Shown: one piece after another, positions 12,541 to 22,460 of the stretch
How the letters are laid out: each line of letters begins with the position of its first letter
Numbering within the stretch: the stretch's first letter is position 1
Assembly: GCA_036362985.1 (NCBI GenBank)
Contig: JAYGXS010000009.1
Coordinates: 23,896,520 to 23,960,519 of the forward strand
Direction: 5' to 3'
Source: Ligula intestinalis
Lineage: Eukaryota; Platyhelminthes; Cestoda; Diphyllobothriidea; Diphyllobothriidae
DNA length: 64,000 nucleotides
Notes under the pieces: generated by a model
Databases searched by the model: none
What the model was told of the DNA's origin: nothing
Seen by the model: only the letters and a program-made list of their open reading frames with translations
Position numbers and translations under genes: made by a program

Positions 12541-12718
12541 ATTTAAACCGGCAAGACAATGAGTCCGTGGCTCAATGTTTAGGGCGCTTGACTTCTGATC
12601 AAAAGGTTGCGACTTCGAGCCTTCGGCGATACACCACTTAAGGTTGGGTTTGACTAGCTGTTGACGGCCAATAAGCCAGAAATGGCCAGTCCAGTTTCCT
12701 TTGTCTCTGCCGGCAATG
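12541..12718 (+). repeat. tRNA-derived SINE (family A)
   Basis: The A-box-like segment CCGTGGCTCAATGTTTAGG (12565-12583) and B-box-like segment GACTTCGAGCC are followed by the family body AATAAGCCAGAAATGGCC and an end CCTTTGTCTCTGCCGGCAAT. A- and B-box order and spacing fit a Pol III tRNA-type internal promoter. The upstream AAACCGGCAAGA leader is shared with other copies. The long minus-strand ORF here is an antisense artefact. Confidence 0.8.
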
Positions 12719-13655
12719 CTAGCCGCTGTGGGACTGCTGGCGGGGCTCGAGAATGAACCCAAAGGCAGGGCAGGACGAGCGATAACCACCTAAAACCAAA
12801 TAAGCCGGCTGTCGGGAGTGATGCGTGAAAGGTCGCGCAGCCCGCAGTGCTAAAAACTGAGCTGGCAGATCAATTACCCCCCCCCCCAACGCTAAGTTAA
12901 GACATGCCTTCAAGATGGGCTCTACGCATCGCTACTGTCCGACGTACGCGTGGAATCTAAGGACTGTGTGTACCCCAAAGGAAGACGTCCAATGTGGGCC
13001 AAACAAATTAAATCATCCCTCCAACAAACCCTCGCCCTGCCCCCTCTCTGCGTGACCACTATCTGTTGAGCCACGGCTTGGCCGGATTTCGGACAACCGG
13101 GGGCTGACTAGCTGGACTGGCCGAAGCTAAAGTATCCTCCTGTCCAATAAACACAACAGAAATAAGCCCTCTGCTTTATTTATGATACACCGTTCACCCT
13201 CAGCATCGACGGTCGACGACAGTTACTGGACAAGTGACTCCTCCTCATCCTCGTTCTCCTACTGCAACCGCGATATGCAAAACAGACCAAGGGTGCACTA
13301 GAAATACCCCCACACCAGTGACGACTACCGAGGTGCTGTCAGCGAAGAAAACAGACCACCGGAAGAAGAAAAAAATGAACACGTTTCACAAAATGGCCGA
13401 GGTCAGAAAGAGGAATAAAACGAGGATCCTCCGTATCACTGGTGGAAGCTTCAAAAGCAGGAAACAATGGAAGCAATCATTCCATCCCCTCGTGGAGAAG
13501 AAAAAATAATTTTTAATTTGCAATGGCGCCAAATTTCAGCACGGGCGCCGACAAGGATAACTTGTGCGGCCGCTTGAGCAGGACAGGGGGACAGGTCGCA
13601 AGCCTGTTTCCTTCAAAGGGGTGGGAGAGGCCTCGTCAACTGCGGCAGACAAACG
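12719..13655. other. No recognised gene; C-run near 12878-12887
   Basis: The stretch has a poly-C run, an AATAAA near 13146, and a lysine-rich short ORF at 13234-13509 with no known domain. The AATAAACACAAC context might be an old polyadenylation region, but no gene feeds into it. Confidence 0.4.
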
Positions 13656-13660
13656 CATAA

Positions 13661-13934
13661 GAGTGGAACCTCGGTTAACGAGGTTAATTCGTTCCGGTAG
13701 CGAGCTCGTCACATGTCTTGCAAAACGGAGCCAATCAAACTGCACCAGTTCACTGATTGGCTGCAGGCGACCGGAGACCCACCACGCTCTGGGAGCAAGA
13801 CTCAACGTCAGACACATACGCACTAACAGCTCGCTAAATGAGTGGAAGCTCGGCAGTCGAAACAAATGTTCTGCTACTGCCTCGCTCCTTACCTGAAATG
13901 TTCGTCATAGATGAGGCTGCTCGTCAGCCGAGGC
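13661..13934 (+). mobile_element. Family T MITE-like element, copy 2
   Basis: The left end ACCTCGGTTAACGAG (about 13664) is mirrored at the right end by CTCGTCAGCCGAGG (about 13920), giving imperfect terminal inverted repeats on a 275-bp element. The interior GTTCACTGATTGGCTGCAGG is shared with copies at 3320 and 35545. There is no coding capacity. It is probably a non-autonomous DNA transposon. Confidence 0.65.
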
Positions 13935-14006
13935 TCGTGTGCAAGATAGTCATTTTCAAACATGAAACTTTTTAGATGCTCGAAAACTGCAAAGAGAAAC
14001 ATGTCA

Positions 14007-14507
14007 TCAGTAGTCTTCTCGACTGTCTCTGTCTCTCAGAAAGTTTTCAGATGACTGGTAATGACCGACAATTGTTTCACCTCTTACTCCAGCTGCCCCG
14101 TAAGTGCTGTTTTGACCGATAAACAAAAAATGAGACACCCGAAAAAGGCCAGAAAATGCGAGAATAAACAGAAACACTGGCAGAGGTCCGTCGGTCGCTG
14201 TAGAAGGATATAATTTTTTAAACTGACTTACGCAAATTATGTCATCCTTTAGGAAGGAGAGGGAGCTTCGGAAGGTGGTGTCATGGAAGGAAGCGATGGC
14301 ACGAGCCTGGACGAATTCCAGTAACTTCCCTAAACGGACAAAAAGGTAGCCATTAAGGAAGACATTTAAATGGCCATCCCTTTGGAACGATGGATATACG
14401 TGCAAATTGTAATGAAAAATACTATGACGCGCTTTTGCAGTCACTTGCACGAGAAAGGCAAGAAAAACGGTGATCAGAATGACAAATATGAACAGAAAAA
14501 AGCGCAT
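14007..14507 (-). CDS. Hypothetical ORF, 166 aa, possible signal peptide
   Basis: The ORF opens with MRFFLFIFVILITVFLAFLV, a strong hydrophobic N-terminus like a signal peptide or membrane anchor, and ends at a stop at 14007. A second hydrophobic stretch (LPVFLFILAFSGLF) lies near residues 108-121. No family is recognised. One uninterrupted frame of this length can occur by chance in 64 kb, there is no second copy, and splice context was not established. It could also be antisense to an exon on the other strand. Treat it as unproven. Confidence 0.2.
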   Translation of the reverse strand: MRFFLFIFVILITVFLAFLVQVTAKARHSIFHYNLHVYPSFQRDGHLNVFLNGYLFVRLGKLLEFVQARAIASFHDTTFRSSLSFLKDDIICVSQFKKLYPSTATDGPLPVFLFILAFSGLFRVSHFLFIGQNSTYGAAGVRGETIVGHYQSSENFLRDRDSREDY

Positions 14508-14742
14508 ATTTCAATTGTGTCCTCTTCGGATCGTTTTATCTTTTGATGACTCTAAGTAAAAGGCGGACAAATTGAAGAAAATACAGTAGGGACCGGCTTC
14601 CCTTACTGCGAGTCAAGGAGTAAAACTGCGTATTTAACGTATGACTGGCAGGCACGTTGTCTGTATTTGGGCTAAATCGACAGTTACGGCGGTCGGGCCC
14701 CATCTGCTGACATGTTCTGAAGCCTTTCCTCTAGCTTATACC

Positions 14743-14947
14743 TTGTACTTACTTGCACTTGATAAGGCTGTGATCATGCCCGGCCGGCCTCGATGATGTC
14801 ACGGATTGTACGCCTTCACGCGTGACTATTTGTGGCAGGGGATCTGGGTAGCTCAACCCATTCTCTGCTCCAGCGGCGGAGACCGAGAGGTCCAAGAACT
14901 GCCGCCATGTTTTGACAATCTGCGTCGAGCCAGGTCGGAAAGTTGCC
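14743..14947 (+). repeat. Family O repeat, left arm of inverted pair
   Basis: It shares GGCTGTGATCATGCC, GGCCGGCCTC-ATGATG and a TCCAGCGGCGGAGACCGA block with the minus-strand copy at 15265-15467 and the plus-strand copy at 40210-40385. The class is unknown. Confidence 0.6.
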
Positions 14948-15264
14948 TTCCTCGTTGACTATTGTAGCATCAAGTGGTCAAAAGAACTATTATTGGCAGG
15001 AGATAGTTGAGCTGCCTCCGATGAGGTTTTACGTGTAAGGCAGGCGCACTCCGATAGGGTGAGCAAGCATTCTGGGGAATAGATATCACACATGAATACG
15101 CCCAACATCCCAGACGTGAAATAAGCTCCTCCTACGGAGATGGGAAGTATGTCCTTCAGTGTGGTTCCTTTGCAGCAAGTGAGAACGGAACAGTTCACCA
15201 CGAGCTTCACTATGCTGCCCACGATGCGGCACCGCAGCCCACGTGGAGGCGTCAAAGAAGAGGG
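14948..15264. other. Spacer between family O arms
   Basis: It holds a 102-aa minus-strand ORF (14959-15267) that reads into the right arm. No domain was recognised. It may be the coding remnant of the element that carries the O ends. Confidence 0.3.
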
Positions 15265-15467
15265 CAATTCAATACTTGGCTCGACGCCGTTCGTCTAAAC
15301 ATGGCAGCGGTTACTTGACCTTCGCTTTTCGGTCTTCATCGCTGGAGAAGAAAACTGTTGCAGCTTTCAAGATCCAGTGCGGCTAATTGTCACACGTTGA
15401 GAGGTACCGTCCACGGCATCATTGAGGCCGGCTAGATCAGGCGTGATCACAGCCGTATCAAGTACAA
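15265..15467 (-). repeat. Family O repeat, right arm of inverted pair
   Basis: The reverse complement reads TTGTACTTGATACGGCTGTG, then TAGCCGGCCTCAATGATG and CTTCTCCAGCGATGAAGACC. It aligns to 14743-14947 and 40210-40385 with many substitutions. Arms are about 320 bp apart. Confidence 0.6.
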
Positions 15468-16835
15468 GGACATCCTAGTCGCCCTCGTTCGCATTCTGTG
15501 ACATCATGGTCATTTGTGGGATGTGGCTGTGCGAGTTCCAGTCGCACCAGCCACCTGTGCCCGATCCCGCCACTAGTTTTCGTTACTTCATCATAACACA
15601 CAGGGTCTAGGCGGATGATAGCGCGCGGTAGATGCTGCGCAAGCCATCTATCACACGCGCCAGTTGCCCTCGGTGCGCCAATCCAGTAGTGGAGCACACA
15701 GTCGGAATCGGGGCATGAAGCATAACCCGCGATTCGGGTTCGTACCAGTTCAGACCCCTTCCGCCAACTTTTTACCGTTGACTAATCGTCCCTTTCGAAT
15801 TGTGGACCACATTCGCCTTGACATATTAAGGGGCAGGGGAATGAAGCTGAGGCCGATCTAGCCCACATCCAGTGGCTAGTCTCCTACATGTAATAAATCT
15901 GGCCCATTTCAGAGTTTAAAAAAATTATAAAATCGAAAGCGGTTAATAGACGAAGTATCTAAATTTTACTATGGGGCTAGACTGCAATTTTTATTTACTG
16001 ATATGGCCCTTGAGAAGAGTAAATTAGTTTTTAAACTTGAGGCCTCCTATACTTTATGTTTTTTTGTGTCCACGCAGGAGCCAGTAAGGGCATTGCATGC
16101 ATCGATGTTAATTCAGTGTCAGAGCGCATTCACGCATCGTTAATTGTCTCTACGTTGTCTTGCAATTTGCACATGGCGTATGCAGGAGACGAGAATAGGG
16201 TAAATACTAAGCAAGGCTGCTTTACCTATAGACCAACTGGCGCGCAAGCTACTACTGAGTGCTAGGAGCAGCCCTAACCGACTGGCTCGCACGCCAACCT
16301 GATGACTCGTCTCAGGCCGCAGCATCGATCGACACATAATCCGCGCGCGTGATCATATTGCAAAATCCGCCGATGGGATAAGTGTTCGAGCCAACCACTC
16401 GGATAAGTTGGAAAGCCGGTCGGCATGGTTACCCCTCAAGGACACTATCAGATTGGCCCGACTGCAGTCCCTCCTTGTAAATACGTCTATGCTCCTTTTT
16501 GGCCTTAAATACCTTGTACTAAGTACGAAAACACACTTAACTTCTTCCTCCCTTGCTGTTGCGTTCTCCTTTGGGAATTCAAACGAGACGTTGTGGGACG
16601 GCGAACATAGTGGAACGGTTATAAAACTGAACGCTCGGGACAGTGGTAAGTTAAATCTAGAAGATTGGACAGGTATACTAGAGCCAGTTGGTGGTGTAGC
16701 CGGTGGCGTTAGGACAGAAATTAGGAGGCTGACGATGAACTTTTAAAATTGCGCAAGGGCCTGGCAGAGGGAAGTGTAGTCAAAAGGTACCGGATGTAAG
16801 TTCATCTAGTTATCTGCAATCTTTTTTCAAATAAA
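15468..16835. other. No recognised gene
   Basis: Short ORFs only (for example 15458-15697 minus and 16408-16746 plus), none with a domain I recognise. Confidence 0.4.
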
Positions 16836-16846
16836 CCCCCCCCCCC
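16836..16846. repeat. Poly-C run beyond LINE 3' end
   Basis: An uninterrupted run of 11 C lies shortly beyond the 3' end of the minus-strand LINE copy, where it reads as G-run. Confidence 0.9.
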
Positions 16847-16859
16847 ACTCCTGAACACG

Positions 16860-17330
16860 AGTGACCCGAGCTAGTGTGTGTGTCGTAGTCCTTGTTGGAT
16901 CAAGAGTCCCGCTGGAGTCCAAACTGGCTGTAGTTGGAAAACGGAGAAAAGCCGAAACCTCAACCGGTTTGAGCCTAAGGTTTGGCACGGGGGTGAGTTG
17001 AGTGCCTGGCAAACAGCTATTGACAGTCATGCGGAGAAACACCGCAGTCGGACAGCTGTCAGATGTATGCGGGTCGAGCCGGTGTTGGTACTGGCGGAGG
17101 AGCATTGAGTAGCCACTGCGTAGCTGAGCCAAGCTATAGCGAGTGAACCTCGGAAGCTGCTGTCCCGAGGTCACAATTGGAAGTGGATAGCCGTCCAAAA
17201 GGACTAAGGGATGGTAGCTTAGTTTTGCTTCGACAATGGCAAAGCTTTTTATGATGGCAGAGTGGCAGAGCCATCAACTGGTAGATCCGAGAGACACGCC
17301 GCGACAGCTTTCTTGTGGGGAGCTCTAACA
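16860..17330 (-). pseudogene. Jockey/I-like LINE, 3' end of ORF2 (broken)
   Basis: Minus-strand reading gives HKKAVAACLSDLPVDGSA with a frameshift before it. It then reads LPRFTR, LAQLRSGYSMLLRQYQHRLD and GTQLTPVPNLRLKPVEVSAFL. The same residues appear in the copies at 21830-22460 and 28735-28890. The LAQLRSG..., Cys/His-rich, then LTP.DLW..P..VA.FL layout is typical of the ORF2 C-terminus in Jockey/I-type non-LTR elements. Defects: frameshifts and a lost Cys/His cluster. The 3' tail carries the GATCCAACAAGG motif shared by other copies. Confidence 0.7.
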
Positions 17331-18765
17331 GACGGCCGAACGCTACGGCTGTGTTCGGAAGATAGTAGGAATCGCAAGTAACTACTTGGAAGTGGACACA
17401 TAAATAAGAGACAGATAACTGTGGTCCTAATGTTCGTTTTTGATAGATTAGAAGTCAGATTGAATGCTAAGTTACATGGGTCGGCCGATCATCTCCGATC
17501 CCAGCTGGCGTATAGCACTCATTTGTGGTGTCCTCAAGCTGATAACCGAAACCGCGACCTGGCAACCGCCTTGACTGGTGGATAAAACCGGGGGAAGGAC
17601 AGTTAACTTGTCTCGAAACCTAGTTTCATTCTATGGGAAGAACCGACTGTATCGCGGCGCTCCGAGATGACGTGGACTTTATGCCAGGTTAACCACCATA
17701 GCCTCGACTATCTCGTGTACGATAGGATGGACCTAAGAAGAGAGCCACCGGATTACAGCCCAAATCATGCATAATTCAGTTCTGCCACGCTTCATGAACC
17801 TACCGCTTACCCAACACATGTGTGCGAACCAGGACGGGGTCGGAAGAATCCTCTAGTGGTCCAAAATCATCCATGGAACGATGTCGCGCTGCGGCACCTG
17901 CTGTTAGAATGAGTCATCAGGGCGGTGGTGGTTGTGCTAAATCGTGTTATTCACACGCACACGCCTTTGCGTCGGGGGCGTTTTTCAGTGAAAATGAAAA
18001 AAAAAACGATGTTTGGAGGGAGATGGACGTAGAGGCGGACAGCCGATGGTGGCAGGTACCGAAACCTGCCAGTCGGCGAAGAGCGGTTGTAGGAATGAGG
18101 GCAGATTCGCATACACTTCCCATCCCTCCTCCCCGGTTTGGAAGAACGCGGCTCATACGCTACACGCTTTCAATAAACAAACCAAACGGCCAATCGCATT
18201 GCAGGAATCAAGGCCGAGCCGATTTCGTGTGTACAGATAGATGGACGAGCTAGTGTGATGTCCAGAGCGGTGAAGATGAAAGCAACTTCGGAAAGAAAAG
18301 AGAAACGGATGATTTATTTTAAAGCACTGGGGGTCACATCAGTCAGTGTGTCTGTGGAAGGAAAGTTGATAACTCATTTGCAGATGCGGGGCTAATCGAA
18401 AGACGCAGGTCACGGTTCGCAAGAAAGAACCCTTGTCGCTAAAAAGGGAGCCAGTATTTCGCAGCATCTTTAGCAGCCAAGATAAACTGCCAGGTATTGC
18501 CTTTAAGGAAAGTACGGGACCTGATAAACAGTTCTAACTCATCAGTTGCTACATTAACGAGGGCTATCCAAACGTGGAGCAAAAACACGGTAGCTGATAT
18601 AGCCAAGGAAATTTTCATTGAAATGCTGCAATGGGTTCTCGAGTAGAAATTACAACGTAGGTTGATTTGTAATAGCGACTAGGAAGCAACTACGCTCAAG
18701 ATATTGAAGCCGTGCCAAAATGCCAATTTTTGCATCAAGTTGTACAACTTTCCACAGAGAATTCA
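17331..18765. other. No recognised gene
   Basis: A 143-aa ORF (17822-18253) has no recognised domain and low confidence. A short A-run lies near 17995-18005. No repeat match was seen. Confidence 0.4.
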
Positions 18766-18768
18766 GAA

Positions 18769-18825
18769 GGGCAATTATCGAGCTTACGCAAGCTTTCGAT
18801 AAATTCTCATCAGGCCAGTAAATTT
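18769..18825 (-). ncRNA. Hammerhead ribozyme-like motif, family N copy N1
   Basis: On the minus strand CTGATGA (18813-18807) is followed by GAATTTATC, which closes a short stem II (GA/TC). GAAA (18797-18794) follows, then GCTT-GCGT-AAGC as stem III closed by the A15.1-U16.1 pair, and C17 at 18780. Every conserved core position of a hammerhead is present (C3 U4 G5 A6 G8 A9, G12 A13 A14, A15.1-U16.1, H17). Predicted cleavage is between 18780 and 18779. Weak points: stem II has only two pairs and stem I pairing (ACTGGC with GATAATTG) is poor. Activity is therefore inference. Confidence 0.55.
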
Positions 18826-18833
18826 ATATGAGA

Positions 18834-19545
18834 GCGGTTAAGAATGTTCGCCTTATCATAGACATGAGACGGGGAAAGAGGGAGAAGGGTCGAATAGAGA
18901 GGGTTGGTTACGAGGCGGGGAGGGTTAGGGATTCCGGGACACCGTATGGACCCCAACGAAGTCTTTCGGGGTGATTTATAAGGTCCCACCAAACTATTCC
19001 GAGTCCCTGAGCCAGCGCCTGCTAGCAACAGCGGAAGCGACCGCTACCAGGTTGAGGCAGCCGGTCTTGTAAGCACACAAAAGAACCTCCTGCAAGCTCC
19101 GCCCTTGGCATGGCCAGCGGTCGCTTACCTGCATGCATCCGTCCGCGCTCTCTCTTTGTCGCCCCCATTCCCCCTGGACAGGCTCCACCAAACCAGCCCA
19201 GACGCGTAATCAGCTTTATCTAACCGAACCCTTCTCTCTATTCCCCCGGGAAACACAGCAGACGCGTCTTAGACTGCGTTCCCACCCGCCCCCAGGGCGG
19301 CCAAGGTCTGCTAAACCAAACCTCCCTATGGTGGATCCATCTCTTCTCCTCTCAATCTGTTTTTTTTATGACAGAGCAGCCCCTCCTGACCATGCTGCTC
19401 CAACTCCTCCTTCTCCTCCTCCTCGCCACCGGAGTTGAGGCCCACCTGGCGGGGTTCCGGATCCAACAAGGGCTACTCGCTTGCCTGCCCTATTCCCCCA
19501 TCTTGTATGACAAGACGAACATTATCAACCGCATGGTTAACTTTT
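18834..19545 (+). mobile_element. Family C element with terminal inverted repeats, copy C1
   Basis: The left end GCGGTTAAGAATGTTCGCCT (18834-18853) is mirrored at the right end, where the reverse complement reads GCGGTTGATAATGTTCGTCT (about 19534-19515). The AGGGTCGAATAGAGAGGG inner block also has a mirrored partner near the right end. The interior, including TGCTAGCAACAGCGGAAGC and AAAAGAACCTCCTGCAAGC, is shared with C2 (31583-31830) and C3 (52495-52782). A GGTTCCGGATCCAACAAGGG segment near 19455-19474 is a Jockey/I-like LINE 3' tail captured inside. No transposase ORF. Confidence 0.6.
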
Positions 19546-19612
19546 ATTTCTGTATTTAAGAGGTTTGGCAGAGTTGCTGAATGTTAGTTGACCCGATTGT
19601 GAAAAAACTCGC

Positions 19613-19695
19613 GGCATTCGGTGAGATTTAAACCTGCATATTAGAGGAGGCCTTTGTGCGAAGCCAACAATCTAACCACTTGAGCTACAAACGCT
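19613..19695 (-). other. tRNA-like arm (left) of foldback I1
   Basis: The reverse complement has the D-arm-like GTAGCTCAAGTGGTTAGA and a T-loop-like GGTTTAAATCTC, ending in CGAATGCC that partly pairs with the 5' GCGTTT. The anticodon arm does not fold into a normal 5-bp stem, so this is a tRNA relic and not a working gene. Confidence 0.5.
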
Positions 19696-19923
19696 ACATC
19701 TCACGCCATGAATTGTATCACACTTAGATCGATTTTACCCGCCCAACTTTACCGCTTGTATGAAATCCACCAATACGGAACAGCAAGCTGACTACCAAAG
19801 CAGGATTTCTTAAGCAATCATCTAGAATCTACCAGGATAACAACTACACTGGATTCCATACGAGCGGTAAAGTTGGGCAGGTAAAATTGACCCAAGTGTG
19901 ATTAAATTCACGGCGCGAGGTGT

Positions 19924-20006
19924 GGCGTTTGTAGCTCAAGTGGTTAGAGCGTTGGCTTCGCGTAAAGGCTTTCTCTACTATGCGGATTGAAATGCCGCCA
20001 AACGCC
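19924..20006 (+). other. tRNA-like arm (right) of foldback I1
   Basis: The 83-nt sequence starts GGCGTTT and ends AAACGCC, a perfect 7-bp acceptor-like stem. GCTC...GAGC gives the D stem and GCGG...CCGC a T-arm-like stem around TTGAAAT (normally TTCAAAT). The middle is too long and does not form a standard anticodon stem, so no anticodon is assigned. Confidence 0.5.
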
Positions 20007-20039
20007 TCGAGTTTCTTCATAATTGTATTCCTTTCTCAT

Positions 20040-20095
20040 GTAAATGTATTGGACTGATGAGAATTTATCGAAAGCTTACCTACGCTCGGCAACTG
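20040..20095 (+). ncRNA. Hammerhead ribozyme-like motif, family N copy N2
   Basis: CTGATGA (20054-20060), GAATTTATC, GAAA (20070-20073), then GCTTACCTACGC closed by A15.1 (20073) and U16.1 (20086), with C17 at 20087. The core is complete as in N1, and stem III keeps A-U, G-C and C-G plus an inner U-A. Stem I pairing is weak (TGTATTGGA against GGCAACTG). N1 and N2 share the flanks (TAAATGTA/TAAATTTA and CTGCCCTTCTGAATT), so they are diverged copies of one repeat. Confidence 0.55.
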
Positions 20096-20144
20096 CCCTT
20101 CTGAATTTTTGAATAAGCCTGTGCAATTGTGAGTATCCCTGCAA

Positions 20145-20200
20145 ATGTGCTGGCCTGATGAAGAGCTGCTTAAAAGCATTTGTTTGCCAAGTCGACTATT
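20145..20200 (+). repeat. Degenerate family N motif, copy N3
   Basis: GCTGGCCTGATGAAGAGC follows N2 by about 95 bp. CTGATGA is intact but GAAA is replaced (TTAAAAGC), so the catalytic core is broken. Two motifs in tandem fit a dimeric arrangement as known for small hammerhead retroelements. Confidence 0.4.
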
Positions 20201-20210
20201 TAAGTTAAAC

Positions 20211-21825
20211 ATGGGAAGAGTTGCAGAATGAAGTCACTATTTTAGTTTCATTCCTGATTGTCGATATTATAGTTAAGGGTTATTTTAAATATTAGTTTCA
20301 ACATCAATGTTAGAGTTGGGTGGCCACATCGCTGACTGATGTTAAGTTCAACCGATTTTTACTGAAAAGGACCTGGTAGGCTTATTGGCACTCCACGGGC
20401 GTCGAACATACAGTAGTCGCTAAAGATCATACAACTTTCATGATGAAATTTGACTGGGTACTTAAGCATATATTTGGTAACACTATTTTGATTCATTGAG
20501 TTGATTGAATTCTGCAAAAGCCTTTTAATTAGGAAAATCATCATTTTAGTTAGGTTTAGTGAGAGAAACGGCCATTAATTTTGGGGAAATTGGGAGCAGT
20601 CTCATATCGAAGGAATTTCCTATGCTGTTACAAGCGACAGAACCAAACTGCTTATTAATGCTGATTACACTATGGAGAACCTCCAATTTATAGCTGCTTT
20701 TTACGTCTTCGGAACTTCGGAATTACCGAAAAAATTTTATATTCCTTTAGAAACACTTAGTACTTCTTATAGTTATTTTAAGTACTTAATAGGCCTATTG
20801 CCGTTCATTAGTATTTCCAAGTTTTCCTAAATGCATTCACACCGGTATGCGAGGACTGGTCAATTTTTTACAAAGTTATGAAAGTTGCACGATTTTTAGC
20901 GACTACTGTAATTTCATATGACAATTCAGCCATAGTATCCAACGTAGTCACAGTGCATGCTGCAGTACGGTGGTGGTGCATGCACAGTGATGTGCGCGTG
21001 AATCAGTTCTGAGTGATGGTAGACTTGCCCTGCATCTACCTCACTCGCTCGCTCGCTTCCCCCTCATCTACCCCTGCCCGTTACTTAGACAGATTCAAGT
21101 TGACCGGATCGGGCTCAGATGGTTAGCGCAGCAGAAGCCTGCACCTAGGCGTGCCACCACGTCTTTCTCCTTGTTCGCACGTGCCTCACCTGCCAGATCC
21201 AAGCAAAATCGATCAGGGCTGCACCAAACAACAAAGAGGTATTCTCGATTATATCAAATGGATGGATGGATGGATGGACGCCTTGTTGTAATCGGCTTTG
21301 ATTAAGCCTGTAAGTTACGACAAGCGGGGATCCAAGTAAGGAAATGAACAAATTTGCGAGACAGAAGCAGATAGCCTGACCTTCGAGGTGGATCTAACAA
21401 CGATGACCCGAGTTTTGATTTGTTGATAGCGAGGCAGGACAGCTTTGTGTCTACCTAAATCTCACCTCCCACGTTGCAGTGTGACAACCGGAGATGAGCG
21501 CGTTTCACACACACGATCTGGTCCCTACCCCTAAGTATCTCACATAGGTGACAATAGCATATGGACTACACTCCGACAGAGCTGTCACAAACAAAGTCTC
21601 AGTAGGCAGCTGTCCACGCCATGGGGTAAAAGTGCCCTGTGAAGCCCTCAAAGGCGACAGATTTATGAGAAAAGAGCACGAAGATTTCCGTCAGGATGAT
21701 TCTCCCGTTAGTGATGCAACTCACGCTCTCTGCCCTTACCAATACACCGGTAGACTGTTCGGGAGTTTAGACCAACCAGTGATGAGCTTCGCCAGGGGCT
21801 GGCATGACGCAAGAACGCACAGAAG
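20211..21825. other. No recognised gene; GGAT microsatellite at 21260-21279
   Basis: The stretch is AT-rich until about 20900 and then mixed. A (GGAT)5 run sits at 21260-21279. No domain or repeat match was found. Confidence 0.45.
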
Positions 21826-21829
21826 GCCG

Positions 21830-22460
21830 CCCTCCGCTCACGGGCTGCTACAAGATGTCGCCCATCGATCAGCTCCATGCGGGGATCGTTGTCCTGTCGG
21901 TCGCCCGTCACAACGCACTCCTAGGTCAGTAGTTTTGGTGGACCAGTTTGCAATCCTGTCATCCAAATCACGAGCGCTGCCACGCCCCGAACCTAGCCGC
22001 AGTGTTAGACTGTCTCTTAGAGCGCTCCACAAGGAAGCTGTGGCATCATGTCTCTCGGATCTACCCGTTGATGGCTCTGCCATCATGACAGGTCTCCAGC
22101 GTCTTCAAAAGAGAGCTGTTGTGGACTCAAAATTTAGCTATCACCCCTTTTGAGTGGCTATCCACCTCCGATTGCGGCCACGGAACGACAACTCCCAAGG
22201 GTCACTCGTGTACCCTGGCGCAGCTACGCAGTGGCTACTCCATGCTCGTTCGCCAGTACCAACACTGACTCGACCCGTCCACACCTAATAGCTGTCCCGA
22301 CTGCGGCGTCTCGCCGCATGAATGTCAGTATCTGTTCGCCTGCATTTTCCGATCAGGCACCCAACTCACCCCCGTGCCGGACCTTTGGCTGAAGCCGGCT
22401 GAGGTCGCGGCTTTTCTCCGTCTCCCACCTGCATCCAGTTTAGACTACGGCGGGGACTAC
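21830..22460 (+). pseudogene. Jockey/I-like LINE, ORF2 C-terminal region (broken)
   Basis: The reading LHAGIVVLSVARHNALLGQ, then a stop, is followed by LHKEAVASCLSDLPVDGSA. After a frame change come LPRVTRV, TLAQLRSGYSMLVRQYQH and SCPDCGVSPHECQYLFAC (a C-x2-C...H...C cluster). The end is GTQLTPVPDLWLKPAEVAAFL. This is the region after the reverse transcriptase in Jockey/I-type elements. At least two frame changes and several stops make it inactive. It is the best preserved of three copies. Confidence 0.75.

Larger units (their letters stand above)
19563..20030. mobile_element. Family I foldback element with tRNA-like arms, copy I1
   Basis: Two tRNA-like sequences face each other: 19613-19695 on the minus strand and 19924-20006 on the plus strand. 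Between them is a spacer whose flanks are also inverted (CCCAACTTTACCGCT... and ...AGCGGTAAAGTTGGGC). A second copy at 62741-63170 has the same layout, so the whole foldback is the mobile unit. No protein is encoded. The mechanism is unknown: a MITE-like foldback DNA element or an inverted SINE pair are both possible. Confidence 0.6.

Noticed and set aside
12295..12789. 164-aa minus-strand ORF
   Set aside because: Half of it is the antisense of a SINE.
17822..18253. 143-aa ORF as a host gene
   Set aside because: No domain, low-complexity composition, no splice or promoter support.
19924..20006. Functional tRNA gene
   Set aside because: Acceptor and D-arm are good, but there is no standard anticodon arm and the T-loop is altered.
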